Origin: Siphonodentalium dalli | Lineage: Eukaryota > Mollusca > Scaphopoda > Gadilida > Siphonodentaliidae | Direction of reading: 5' to 3' | DNA: 64,000 bases | Assembly (NCBI GenBank): GCA_032622095.1 | Contig: CP136069.1 | Coordinates: 153,875,043 to 153,939,042, forward strand | In this document: positions 10,352 to 20,826 of the stretch, in pieces | How positions within the stretch are numbered: the stretch's first letter is position 1 | How the letters are laid out: each line of letters opens with the position of its first letter | The notes under the pieces: model-generated | Told to the model about the DNA's origin: nothing | What the model saw: the letters and a program-made list of their open reading frames with translations, nothing else | Databases searched by the model: none | Program-made: the position numbers and the translations under genes

Positions 10352-11092
10352 ATGTCAAATCTTTTACAGATGAAAGTACACTTAATTATCGCTGGCGACT
10401 CCAGGGCCAGAATGTTGAAAGAATATTTAAATCTCTGGAAACCGTTTAGGAAATATTCTGTCGTCACATACGATGTGATTGTTCGCCCTGGTGGCACAAT
10501 CAAAGGCTTGACCAAGGAAATATTGAGGGTTCATGCGAATCATAGAAGATCCAAGGATAAAGCGGATGCTTATTTATGTATATTTCTCGCTGGGATTTGC
10601 GAGATGACCACAAGATTTCTAAATTCCAAGAACCAGCGAGAAGTTATCTATACACCACAACTTTACATATGCAGTTCTATCATACAAAAATACATTGACA
10701 TGGTACAGACCCTTCACAAAGAATCCATAGCAGTCAAACTCACCACAATACCACCAACAGACCTCCTCAAGCACGCCATATATAAGAAGACAACACCAGA
10801 CACTCCACAAGAAACCCTCAGATTGCAGCAGCGCCAACTTATTCATGATCTGTCTGTTGTAAATAATTGTATTGTTAATCTGTCCAAAAGTATCAATGTT
10901 CGTCCTGTTCTTTGGCATTTGGATGTGAAGTGGTCTACAAAGCGAAGAAGCGCACAGACCAGGAATTCTCTTGTTCTCAAAGCGACCAGGCTATATGGGG
11001 CCAGTTTGGTTGACGACCCAACAGCTGATATCACAAACAGTAGTTTAGAATTTAAGTGCCCCTTAAGTAAGCATGGACTTACAGTTGAATAA
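10352..11092 (+). CDS. SGNH-like exon fused to YqaJ motif (unit B)
   Basis: 246 codons, about 96% identical to the unit A copy by eye (differences include KPQ/TPQ, MVHT/MVQT, KRSSK/KWSTK). AGDSRARML, VRPGGTIKG and LAGICEMT are unchanged. It keeps LEFKCPLSKHGLTVE and then stops, because gaacaagct of other copies is gaataagct here. Beyond the stop the YqaJ tail YIKKDGDGNYKLAKNHHYFF is still readable in the same frame, so one nonsense change separates this copy from a full SGNH-YqaJ frame. Confidence 0.6.
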   Translation: MSNLLQMKVHLIIAGDSRARMLKEYLNLWKPFRKYSVVTYDVIVRPGGTIKGLTKEILRVHANHRRSKDKADAYLCIFLAGICEMTTRFLNSKNQREVIYTPQLYICSSIIQKYIDMVQTLHKESIAVKLTTIPPTDLLKHAIYKKTTPDTPQETLRLQQRQLIHDLSVVNNCIVNLSKSINVRPVLWHLDVKWSTKRRSAQTRNSLVLKATRLYGASLVDDPTADITNSSLEFKCPLSKHGLTVE

Positions 11093-11480
11093 GCTTGTTC
11101 TGATAGAGGTTTTTATATCAAGAAAGACGGTGATGGGAATTACAAACTAGCTAAGAATCATCACTATTTCTTCCAAGCGCAAGGACAAATGTTGGTAATT
11201 ATATGTGAAGTGTGGTCAGTTTTTTTTATCATCTAGCTTACCAACATTAATATACTCTACCTTAGGAGGGACATACTATGTAACTTTAAAAAATGAATCT
11301 TCTTCAGGGAATCTAGTTCAGCATAAACTGAATATATGCGAAGGTCATATTAATCCAAGGAATTAAGTAAATTGACAAAGTCAATGAGAAGTGGCAGTGG
11401 TCTCGACGAGATTTGTGTAAGCTCTCAGGAACACTATAACAGTCTGGACGTTTTTCTAAAGGATAAAATTACACCACCTG

Positions 11481-11766
11481 CAACACTGTCCAAATTACAC
11501 TGCCCCCAACACAGTCCAAATTACACTGCCCCCAACACAGTCCAAATTACACTGCCCCCAACAGTCCAAATTACACTGCCCCCAACACAGTCCAAATTAC
11601 ACTGCCCCCAACACAGTCCAAATTACACTGCCCCCAACACAATCCAAATTACACTGCCCCCAACACAGTCCAAATTACACTGCCCTCAACACAGTCCAAA
11701 TTACACTGCCCCCAACACAGTCCAAATTACACTGCCCCCAACAGTCCAAATTACACTGCCCCCAAC
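11481..11766 (+). repeat. 26-bp minisatellite, unit C (about 11 copies)
   Basis: Same repeat as in A and B, with two shortened 22-bp copies (accccc aacagtcc type). The pattern of shortened copies differs from unit B, so the arrays have changed independently. Confidence 0.9.
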
Positions 11767-12005
11767 ACAACAATAACATCTAACTTTGACGCAGGCATTT
11801 TCAAATGTCTATAAATTGCCATAATTTTAGATTGATACATAGCTCACTTTTAGATATTTTCTAGATAATTTAATTCAAAGTTATTTCATTCAAATTATCA
11901 AATATGCTAATTTAGAAGATGTTCTTATGCACAATAGTTCACATTTTGCCTTGGTGAGCACATCACATCATAACTATAGCAGTTATTATATTTATTATCT
12001 TTCAG

Positions 12006-12516
12006 CTTGCACCATGTCTCCGGCTGATCCATTCCAAAGACCACAATGGATATGCCATCCATTTACCTACGATGATTGCAACTGGGTGTTGACCAAGATA
12101 AGTTGCAACGAGAGTTGACTGCAGCCAATGCCCAGAGATATCAGACTCGGTTTGTAATCATTAATTCTGAATAACCTTTAATGAACTATCCTAATTATTT
12201 TACATGTGTGGCTACATTTTTCATTCTATTGACATAGACATTTTTATATCTTGTCAGTCATTGTCAAGTTTTTTATTTTTAAATAAACACAATTGTTCAT
12301 TTATGAAAATATAATTATTTAGAAGATAGCTACTAAAATGCAAATTTGGTAATAATATAATAGTAAATGGGAATTATTTTTTAATGACAACTGTATTTAT
12401 TTTGTGTTTTCTCTTTTATAGAAGAATCTCATATTGTCATCTATGACCGACTGAGCCAGGAACTGACAACAGGAAATGAGCCATCAGAGGCAGCTAATGA
12501 AGCTATTGAAGAAACA
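12006..12516 (+). pseudogene. Broken unit C copy of the two-exon piece
   Basis: The first exon carries the same extra base and tga as unit B and is also cut: cggttt joins taatcattaattc, removing about 65 bases including the donor. The second exon, 12421-12516, is intact with its gtgagt donor and could still be spliced from another upstream exon to 13323. Confidence 0.6.
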
Positions 12517-13065
12517 AGTGAGTAACTTTTGTGAATAACAGCAGTGTTCATATTTTTGCATGATTATACATACTACATGTATGTCCTAAAATAAGATGCT
12601 ATTGTCTTGTTGTTTCCTGAATGAAAATGATAATATTCTAATTGCCTTATCTTCTCCTATGAAATGAATAATATCAGTATGATAGAATAATATGAATATG
12701 ATATTAATTATAACACACAAACTGATTGCCTCCTAAACACTTGGTGTTTCTAACTTACTATATAAACTAAAATTTACTTTGGATCTGGCTATATGCCAGT
12801 GATTTAAAGACATATTATGTTCATGAAAAATGTTCAACTTTACTTCGTACATATAAATTCCCCATATTATTTGAAGGAGTGATGTGATAATCGCTCATAT
12901 ACATGTATTAATCATAAGGAGTGATGCGAATGTGATAATCGCTCCATCCTAATCAGTCGGCTCCAAATTCAAGAGTATCGCATAAGTAGGGTGCACTGGC
13001 TCGGTATGAGTTGTTTAAATAGTATTCACTCCTAGGTTTACATGTTTATCATGTATACATATTAA

Positions 13066-13293
13066 ATGTCAAATCTTTTACAGATGAAAGTACACTTAAT
13101 TATCGCTGGCGACTCCAGGGCCAGAATGTTGAAAGAATATTTAAATCTCTGGAAACCGTTTAGGAAATATTCTGTCGTCACATACGATGTGATTGTTCGC
13201 CCTGGTGGCACAATCAAAGGCTTGACCAAGGAAATATTGAGGGTTCATGCGAATCATAGAAGATCCAAGGATAAAGCGGATGCTTATTTATGT
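13066..13293 (+). pseudogene. Truncated SGNH exon (unit C)
   Basis: Identical at the start to the other two copies (AGDSRARML, VRPGGTIKG), then cut after KADAYLC before block III. The frame runs on for 15 unrelated codons to a stop at 13341, crossing the acceptor of the next exon. Cannot make the domain. Confidence 0.75.
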
Positions 13294-13322
13294 ACAAAGA
13301 ACATTACTTTTTATATTTGCAG

Positions 13323-13522
13323 CGGCAACTGTCAAATTTGATCCTGTCTGCTTCACCTGCGGTGACTCTGAAGTCGTCTCCAATGAGGAAACAATACAGC
13401 TGTCAAAGGAGTTCGGGATAGTCCGGCCGATATGTGCAGGCTGCTATTCAAAGGGCATTAAACCCGAAACCCGAAATGCCGTGAAAGTTGGGGCCAAGAA
13501 GAGGAAGATTTCAATGAACTGA
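13323..13522 (+). CDS. C-terminal exon with two CxxC pairs
   Basis: The acceptor tttatatttgcag precedes 13323. In phase 1 it reads TATVKFDPVCFTCGDSEV, later IVRPICAGCYSKGIKPETR, and ends GAKKRKISMN and a stop. The pairs CFTC and CAGC, about 35 residues apart, form a zinc-ribbon-like tail. A similar tail stands at 19611-19905 (CVQCG ... PICKPC). The phase fits the donor at 7247 (or 12516), giving NEAIEET-TATVKF without the SGNH segment. The basic end may be a nuclear signal. A polyadenylation signal follows at 13582. Confidence 0.65.
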
Positions 13523-13581
13523 TAAAATATAGTTGTTCAATACCCACACACGGACCATCTCTACCACACGACCTTAGTATA

Positions 13582-13587
13582 AATAAA
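13582..13587 (+). terminator. Polyadenylation signal
   Basis: AATAAA 60 bases after the stop at 13522, followed within 20 bases by an A run. Fits the 3' end of the upstream gene. Confidence 0.5.
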
Positions 13588-14190
13588 AGTGTAGAAAAAA
13601 AACATGTTTTCAGCTGTTTGTGTATTTATTTATTTTCCTAACCATGTTTTGTTTTTTTGTTTTTTTCCGTCCGACCGACCCACTTTTCTGGGAAAAAAAT
13701 CCGCAAACCATCTTATCAAAAAAAAAAGGCCTTACCTCATCAACATTCGCAGGGTGCCATTATCAATATCGTCCGTCGTCGTACTTATTGGTAAGTAGCC
13801 GATGTTATAGGAGTTGTCCTTTTTGTCAGAGTTGTTATTCAGTAAGTTTCAAATGTTGTGTATGTTTGTTTGGTGCACAACGGGTTCTCCTGTCTTTCAA
13901 TTTTATATGTTTGCATCAAGGGACTACTTTATTATAAAGTAAGAATTGTTTATTAACGTTTTACCATTTATGTATGGTTCAAATATTTATAATTTTCATG
14001 GGCTTTATAATATCGGGTCTAATATGTATTTACAAATAAATGATGCATTACATAATTTCTTCATGTTATTTTTTTCTGGCACCAAAGGGTGCCATTTTTC
14101 TGCTATATTGTAGCATCAGGATTTTTGGTAGTGGACTCAAAGGGTGCCATGTATTGACAAACCACCTACCAACATACTGGTTGGTTTTAG
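13588..14190. other. Intergenic or intronic, with one MITE end
   Basis: Includes a solitary PIF/Harbinger-type end (A run, GGCC at 13728-13731, then TTA). A paired left end was not found. The bases after 13740 show no gene. Confidence 0.35.
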
Positions 14191-14584
14191 ATGAAGTACC
14201 ACATCCCAAATGGTTACAAAAGATGCTGGAGGATCTGTCAGAAATGGCAATGGTCATCAGTCGTCCGGACCCCAACCTGCCCTTATTAAAACGGTTATAT
14301 ACACTGTTAGATGCAGTCAATAAAGCAAATGATAAGACTGCATTCCCAAGGTCAACGTCATTTAACCCCATTTATCTGAATACCATGACGATGATCTGCA
14401 AATCACAAGGCTGGAAGATTCCAAATTTCTTTAAAATCAATCCGATTAACCACCCAGCCTGTCTTAATATTCTGGAGGTGCCATGCCGCAATCATAAACA
14501 TTATAACAAACCCAAACAGGGATCGGCAAAAAATGGAGAGTATTCTACTTGTCCAATATACTATTGCTGCAATAAAAGGGGCAA
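14191..14584 (+). CDS. Unassigned exon of the second YqaJ-linked gene
   Basis: The acceptor ttggttttag precedes 14191 and gtgagt follows 14584. The frame (phase 1) reads DEVPHPKWLQKMLEDLSE, LPLLKRLYTLLDAV, then PACLNILEVPCRNHKHY. Long, open and of normal protein composition, so probably a real exon. No family recognised. It lies between the end of one YqaJ-type gene (13522) and the C-terminal exon of another (19611). Confidence 0.45.
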
Positions 14585-14684
14585 GTGAGTGGTTCAGAGA
14601 TTGTAGAGGGTGTGCATTTCAACATATGGGTTGAAAATAAAATAGGACCCATGCCACCATTAGAGCCAAGAGAGCTCAGTAAAA

Positions 14685-14867
14685 ATGGATTGGCTTAAAG
14701 GACAGTTTGACGAGGGTCTCGTTCTGCAGTGCAGTTGCGGCCATTCGAACCTGGACACGCCTTCGAAAACCTATACGCACATACACAGATATCACTGCAC
14801 CTACAAGACACCGTCAACCAAGATCGTTAGAGATCCCCGGAGAGGGGTCGAGTTGACGAGGTGTTGA
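14685..14867 (+). CDS. Small Cys/His-rich open frame
   Basis: 60 codons from an ATG in a good context (aaaaATGG). Contains LVLQCSCGH, then THIHRYHC, so C-x-C ... H-x-H-x-x-H-C could bind zinc. Either a first exon or a small protein. Not recognised. Confidence 0.35.
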   Translation: MDWLKGQFDEGLVLQCSCGHSNLDTPSKTYTHIHRYHCTYKTPSTKIVRDPRRGVELTRC

Positions 14868-15409
14868 ACTTTGTTACGAGGTGTTTAACTTTGTTATGCG
14901 TTATATTACTAAAGTTATGAGTGCTACTTTGCTTGTTGTGCTTTTATTGCCAGATGTGCTTTCATATGCGTTACGTTTTTACCAAAGTTATGGGTGCTAC
15001 AATACCATTAAGTAAGAAGGGCAAAGGTAAAAAGAAGGAAAACACTACACCAAAACAAAAACTAAGAGGATTTAGAGGAAATGGCAGTATTTCTCTATCC
15101 TGCATGTGAAAGGTTGCCAACACATACACAAACTTCACACATTGGTAAATATGATGAACTGCAAAAGGGATTATACTGTTTTCCCATGGTCCTCAATAAG
15201 TAACTAATACTTAAAAGGAAACCACGAAGCAAATGGTCTAAGATAGGTCATGGAAACCAATGAAGGTAAATGTATTCAACCTCCATCTTATTAAATCGGT
15301 CATAGTCCACATCATGAATATATTTTTATTTGTAGAGAAAAATTCAGCAGATCAGCGATCTACAGGCACCAGCACCTCAGGTATGCTTACTGTAGTTTTC
15401 TCCTGTTAA
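14868..15409. other. Stretch with one possible 45-bp exon
   Basis: 15336-15380 is bounded by atttgtag and gtatgc and reads RKIQQISDLQAPAPQ or an alternative frame. Otherwise no gene seen. 14990-15075 is rich in lysine codons but short. Confidence 0.3.
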
Positions 15410-15802
15410 CCCTTTACCCAACAAAACGGCCAAAAACGCCCAAATAAAGCTTAAACAGCCTAAAATATCTTCGGTCTGTCTCAATAACACCATACAAATA
15501 TGGATATCATTGGAACCGGTTCATTGACCACATTGTGATGGCTACAGTTATGCCCTGTGCCAATGCATTCTCTTATATATGCGAGTCGACCATAGGTCGC
15601 GTCGCATATATAAGAGAATGCATTGGCCTAAAAAAAATCTTTTTTAACACTTTTTATAATATTTTTCTACATTCTTTGACAATTTTATCATTTTTAATAT
15701 GTGTTAAGCCAATGCATTCTCTTATATATGCGAGGCGACCTATGGTAGACTCGCATATATAAGAGAATGCATTGGCACAGGGCCGTTCTGTTGGGTAAAG
15801 GT
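15410..15802. mobile_element. TTAA MITE, copy 1 (two palindromic cores)
   Basis: Left end is TTAA (15406-15409) then CCCTTTACCCAACA. The right end, tgttgggtaaagg, has lost the last G and the TTAA. Inside stand two palindromes of about 65 bp built from cattctcttatatatgcgag and its complement, at 15565-15630 and 15710-15775. TTAA targets and CCC-beginning ends fit piggyBac-type (or Kolobok-type) elements. Confidence 0.75.
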
Positions 15803-15934
15803 TGTTTATTTGTCTCGTTCATCCCTGGTTGACAGTCAGGTGACTGCAGCCTGGAGAGATTAGTTTTGTATTTCATTATAACAAATTCTTCAACAGCTCA
15901 GTATACACAATATCCACATCTTCACTTGCCTTCT

Positions 15935-16061
15935 TTAGTTGAGCATCAAATAGGTTGTACCATCCACAGGCAGTTTGAGGGTTGACCCAGCCTGGTTGTA
16001 ACTCGCAGGTACTCTAACCTTGTGATACTGGAGAATTCGAAGGCAGTTATAGTCTTTCCAA
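15935..16061 (-). pseudogene. Possible C-terminal coding remnant
   Basis: On the minus strand the frame reads VTWKDYNCLRILQYHKVR, then PASYNQAGSTLKLPVDG, and ends YLMLN with a stop at 15935. Upstream in the same frame, HHYIDRWQLWDLSF is separated by a taa. It looks like a protein end but no family was recognised. Confidence 0.25.
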
Positions 16062-16139
16062 GTGACCAGTAGGCGTTACCTTGTGAAAGACAGATCCCAC
16101 AACTGCCATCGATCAATGTAATGATGCTCCACAATTTTG

Positions 16140-17177
16140 ATTATATATATATGTGCTTCATCTCAAAAGTTTTCAATTGGGATTACAATTGCTCAGAAAT
16201 GATTGAATGGCATAGCTGAACAAACCACGGATAAACAAATGAGAATGATTTTGTCAAGGATACTATTAACCCTCAGAAGCATGACTATGGATATTATATC
16301 TTCCTACAAAATTTTAATAACCATCAAATCGAACTTTGCTCCTCATCCACCCAGCATGCTAACATGCATTAAATGATCGAGAACAGCACTCACAAAACAC
16401 AGTTGGTGAAATCTGAATGCTACATACATTTTGGGCGAATACATCACTACTGTAATTCAAATGTGAGAGTCATGGAGTTATGCATAACTTGCAAAAGTAC
16501 ATTGGTATTCTGAGCCAGATATAGACTCAGAAACATGCATCTGGTGTTGTAAGTCGACTGCATATAGTATGAGAAATGTAATCTTTCAAAAGATATACAT
16601 GAGAAGAGTTTTGAAGTCAAATAAATCAAAAAGTTGGCAAAGAATTAAAAGATCATAAGAGGACAATAACTATCACAGCTCAGTCTATGTAAACATACAC
16701 TCAGATTCATACTGATACTGAGTCTATTGCATTCCCATCAACTTTTCATTTCTGAACGGTAGTGGGCTTCCCCCAAATTACGTCAAACGGCACTAAATAT
16801 AAATCTGAAATTAGTTGTGATTGACAGGGCCTGGCGTAAACATGGTCACGTGCCAGTGCCGTCATGGCCGCTTCAACCTTGTGAAGCCGATTCTAAGAAT
16901 CGGAATTAATAGTTGCAGGGTTTGTGACTTTTCGTTCGGCGGTTGTTTTACTGACAATAAAGGGAAACAGCTAACTTCCGGGATCCAAAATAATATGTAC
17001 AATAACTAAGACAGATCTTCTTGAAATTATAAAAAATGCCAATTTATGTGGATCTCTTGGACTCAGAACGAATTATTTTTTAGATTGGCCAGGCGATTTG
17101 TCGACCATGTTGTAAAAAAATAACACAAATCAACGGCCACGAATCAAAAATACATGAATGTCGGGACTATTTGCTAA
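16140..17177. other. No gene seen
   Basis: AT-rich sequence. Around 16840-16960 the sequence is more CpG-rich (cacgtgccagtgccgtcatgg), which could mark an old promoter or first exon, but no frame is supported. Confidence 0.3.
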
Positions 17178-17399
17178 AACAACTCCAGAACTAAAAAAAA
17201 GTTAAATGACATAACAAAACGATCTATCAGTTCCCCAGTACCGGCAGTAGTACCACCGCAGCCAAAACGAGCGAAGAGCAACACAATTCTACCACCAACC
17301 CCACCGAAACCCTCCCGACCTTACACAGCCGTATTATTAGCTCCAACGATTGGCCAGTTGTACCCTAATTACAGTTGCCTGCAATCCAAATTCCGGTGA
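17178..17399 (+). CDS. Proline-rich open frame, possible exon
   Basis: Open between stops, without ATG. Reads SSPVPAVVPPQPKRAKSN, then PPTPPKPSRPYTAVLLAP and ends YSCLQSKFR. A possible acceptor (gatctatcag) lies at 17230. The proline-rich, basic composition is unlike the AT-rich background and suggests a coding past. Not recognised. Confidence 0.3.
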   Translation, partial: NNSRTKKKLNDITKRSISSPVPAVVPPQPKRAKSNTILPPTPPKPSRPYTAVLLAPTIGQLYPNYSCLQSKFR

Positions 17400-19184
17400 T
17401 TCTTGATTTTGAACTTTCGACCGGTCGTCAACAATCTACTTTATTTGTCGATTTGTGAATTTCTCTTCCGGTATAACATGACGTCATGGATACTATTTTA
17501 ACAACATTTAGCCACACCTTCGGAATTTCCACACCGAGAGCACGTGACATGTTACTAGTTTTTTATTGGGGCACACATTTCTTGGAGCTAAGTTTTGATT
17601 GGCGGTAATTACAAGGAATCCCGGGTTTGGGAAATGAAAACTGAACGAAAGGTCGTCAGACCCACTATTTTTTATATGTGGGTATGTAGTTTACTCCAGA
17701 CTGATCACAGCTGTATGGCAAAATTCGGAATCTTAGCGTTTACAAGGGAAGTATAATTCTCTCGTAAAATGTGTCTAAATCTATAACACTTTTTATAGGA
17801 ATTCATTCACAGAATGCTGCCTGTGTTGACAAACTGAATGTTTAAGTGCTACTTCGGTGTTGAATGTTGTGATTTGCCTGCCAGTGTCCTCATTCGAATA
17901 TGAACCAATTCAATGCAGAAGATCATTAGCTACATTAGATGTAAACAACAGTAGATGCTGAAACCGTGGTTTTCTTCAAAATATTCATCAAACATTTTTT
18001 TTTTTTGAAAATCATTTCTTGCAGGCTAAACCTCCAAACAGAAACCTTATACAGATTTAATCATACTGGAAAGCAAATTAATGTCATAATTTGTTTCTGT
18101 ATTTTTAAACACTTTTTATACTTCAAAATGATGACTCGCATTTCAACAATTTGTTTCCATGCTCTTCTTAGCGGACAACAATGCTAAAATACAAATCGAC
18201 AAAAATCTGACTTGCTGCCAATACCGTACACATGCGTCAATGTATCAACTCTATAGTCGCAAGTGACTTTGTATACTCTTTAATGCTGATATAAAGGAAA
18301 TACTATTTGTTTACAGTACAAGACCATCATGACTTCAGAAATTTGCATTTCAGATGGATTGGCTGTATATATGTGTACCTCAAGTACTGATCTAGGGTTT
18401 GAGTTTGGGCACCCTTTGGTGTAGGTCGTTGCACTAGTGCTAACCCAATACCCCGCTATATTCACATATAAAACAGCATACCATTGTGCAGTTACAATTC
18501 AAATCCAATAGGTACATAAAATATATAATGGAAAGTTTGCATATAATTGCAATTAATGCACCATTATGCATGTCAATTAGATTCAAGATCTTTTGGCAAT
18601 AAAGTCTCTTCAATACCATGGTCATTTCCATTAACTGATAAGTATTTTCATATTAGGCCTAAAAAAAAAATACTTTTTTTTTTTTTTTTTCGGAAATAAA
18701 AGAAAATGGCTGCCGACGCTGTTTGTCTCAGTTCGTCACTTTATAATAGGCCCCGTTCTAATGACTCGACTTCCGGACGCATTTCGTAAAATGGCGGCGC
18801 CCACGGAAAATAAAAAATACATCGTTTTCGTTTAAATCTTCCATCAAAACAGGAATATTCACCAAATTTACATTGATGCAATATATAATGAGTTCAATAA
18901 TTGATTCTCGATTCTATAAATGCGTTCTGTATTTGTTACAGATTTGAATGTTTCTTCAACAACTGAAATCGTGGCCTTTAGTTTTTATTTCAAACTAAAT
19001 TTAAAAAGAATAGATTTGACACCGATGAATTGAATCGTTGAGGATGACGTCATTTACATTACAACATCGAGAGATCAGCTCATTGCAACTAGTTCCAGCA
19101 TGTATTTCACTAAGAAAAACATGTATATAAATAGCAGCAATTTCATTAAATACACACGGTTGTGTTCTGTTTTTTTTTCAGCTA
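17400..19184. other. No gene seen; one MITE end
   Basis: 18656-18700 begins TTA then GGCCTAAAAAAAAAATAC, a left end of the PIF/Harbinger MITE family, without a matching right end. 18700-18800 is CpG-rich (aatggcggcgcccacgg). Otherwise featureless. Confidence 0.35.
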
Positions 19185-19188
19185 TTAA

Positions 19189-19580
19189 CCCTTTACCCAA
19201 CAGAACGGCCCTGTGCCAATGCATTCTCTTATATATGCGAGTCGACCATAGGTCGCCTCGCATATATAAGAGAATGCATTGGCTTAACACATTAAAAATT
19301 ATAAAATTGTTAAAGAATGTAAGACAAAATGGTAAAAAGTGTTAAAAAAATATTTCTTTTAGGCCAATGCATTCTCTTATATATGCGAGGCGACCTATGG
19401 TCGACTCGCATATATAAGAGAATGCATTGGCACAGGGCATAACTGTAACTATCACAATGTGGTCAATGAGCCGATTCCAATGATATCCATATGTGTATGG
19501 TTCTATTGAGACAGATCGAAGATATTTTAGGCTGTTGAAGCTTTATTTGGCCGGTTTTGGCCGGTTTGTTGGGTAAAGGG
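19189..19580. mobile_element. TTAA MITE, copy 2
   Basis: Flanked by TTAA on both sides (19185-19188, 19581-19584); ends CCCTTTACCCAACAGAAC and its near-complement. Same two palindromic cores as copy 1 but in the opposite orientation. The right half keeps ccaatgatatccatatgtg as in copies 1 and 5. Confidence 0.85.
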
Positions 19581-19610
19581 TTAAACAAAGGCTTTGTGTT
19601 TCGTTGGCAG

Positions 19611-19905
19611 TGATGCTGACGTCATATGACTACATGTGCGGAGCACCACTGTTTCCATCAGACCATTCCATGGTTAATCAGATGGTTATGCGACTGCAGC
19701 TGGAATGGCATGCTGTATGCCCATTGAACAACAATATTATGCATCTGGGTTGGGTGATGCAGACCGTTGCGTGCAGTGTGGAGAGCTGGGCGGTGAAATA
19801 AAAAGCTCACTAAGAGCACGTTATAAAACAGTTACCCCTATTTGTAAGCCTTGTATCGAAGCCAGACTTACTCCTGTGGTTGTCAGACCATATGGCAAGG
19901 CATAG
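19611..19905 (+). pseudogene. C-terminal exon of a YqaJ-family gene, frameshifted
   Basis: The acceptor tcgttggcag precedes 19611. It reads DYMCGAPLFPSDHSMVNQ and RLQLEWHAVC, then shifts frame (near 19712) to PIEQQYYASGLGDADR, CVQCGELGG, TPICKPCIEARLTP and a stop at 19905. The C-G-A-P-L-F-P and P-I-E-x-Q-Y-Y blocks and the two CxxC pairs are what I recall from the last part of animal SWIM-YqaJ proteins. AATAAA follows at 20037. Confidence 0.6.
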
Positions 19906-20826
19906 GGATTTTATAATGTTTGGCAATAAACATTTACTGAACATCAGCATCTTGTAGCATATGTTGGTATAGGATATTTTTGATTGAATTGGTATTGAAT
20001 ATTTACTTTTTATTGTACTTTGTGATTTTAAATACAAATAAATACTATGCTATTCTATTTTATGCCTTGTGTCTTGCTGATCTCCTTCCAATATCATAAT
20101 ATGAAGCTTCCAGCATTCAAATCACACCTGACATGTATATATACATGGGAAAGTGAGAACTTTTGGGAGATTTCCACACACAAAAAAAAAACAAAAAAGA
20201 ATTCGCGCTCACCCGCACCTATATTTTTCAGCTCCGTTAGGGGGAAACAAAGGTATTTTTTTTTAGGTCTTAGCACCATTATACGAAAAATAACAATTTC
20301 AAATAAAAAATACATATTCCCTAATAAGACACTTATATATACACTTAACTTGTTTTTCACTCATTTTCACTTGATTATATTTGTCATGTTTAATATGACC
20401 AATAGTATTGTTTCTTTGTTGAGAATTGTGGGATAATCAGAAACAAAACCTGATGCCTAGTTGAATCAGATGAATACCATATCAGTGTATAGCTGAATGA
20501 TATTTATCATAGGATAGCAAAGTTTTAACCAATGCTCACTTTATGGGGTCTCCCCTGTGTTGAGTGTTTTGCTCTAAGCACCCTCTTTACATACTGTACT
20601 ATAACATAACATGGCTTTTGTTTAATAACATGGCGAACTATCTTGACAATAAGATGCTATTTATGCAATATTTATGATTGGTATAAGAACAAAATCTGTA
20701 TATATTTTAATATTCTTTCAGTTTAAACGAGAAAATTTATAAGTGACATCACCTGCTGGTGGGGAAAACAATAGCACATGTACTGTTTCTACCGGTATGC
20801 CGAACAAACGGGCAAGTGGAATTTAG
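19906..20826. other. 3' flank and A/T-rich relics
   Basis: AATAAA at 20037-20042 could end the upstream gene. 20180-20285 has A-runs and ends aggtc then TTA, a decayed PIF/Harbinger MITE. No gene otherwise. Confidence 0.35.

Larger units (their letters stand above)
8430..10957 (+). repeat. Tandem unit B (about 2.5 kb)
   Basis: Second copy. Compared with A it has a longer minisatellite and lacks about 200 bases after 10036 (the second exon's end and its donor, replaced by gcagctcgagttctaagc). The first exon has one extra base (caatggatatg instead of caatgatatg) and a tga in place of cga, so its reading frame is closed. Confidence 0.85.
10958..13293 (+). repeat. Tandem unit C, truncated
   Basis: Third copy. 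It contains the YqaJ C-half, a minisatellite, both internal exons (first damaged) and the 32-bp repeat, then the SGNH exon up to codon 76 (KADAYLC), where similarity to A and B ends at about 13293. The last exon of the host gene follows 30 bases later. Confidence 0.8.
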
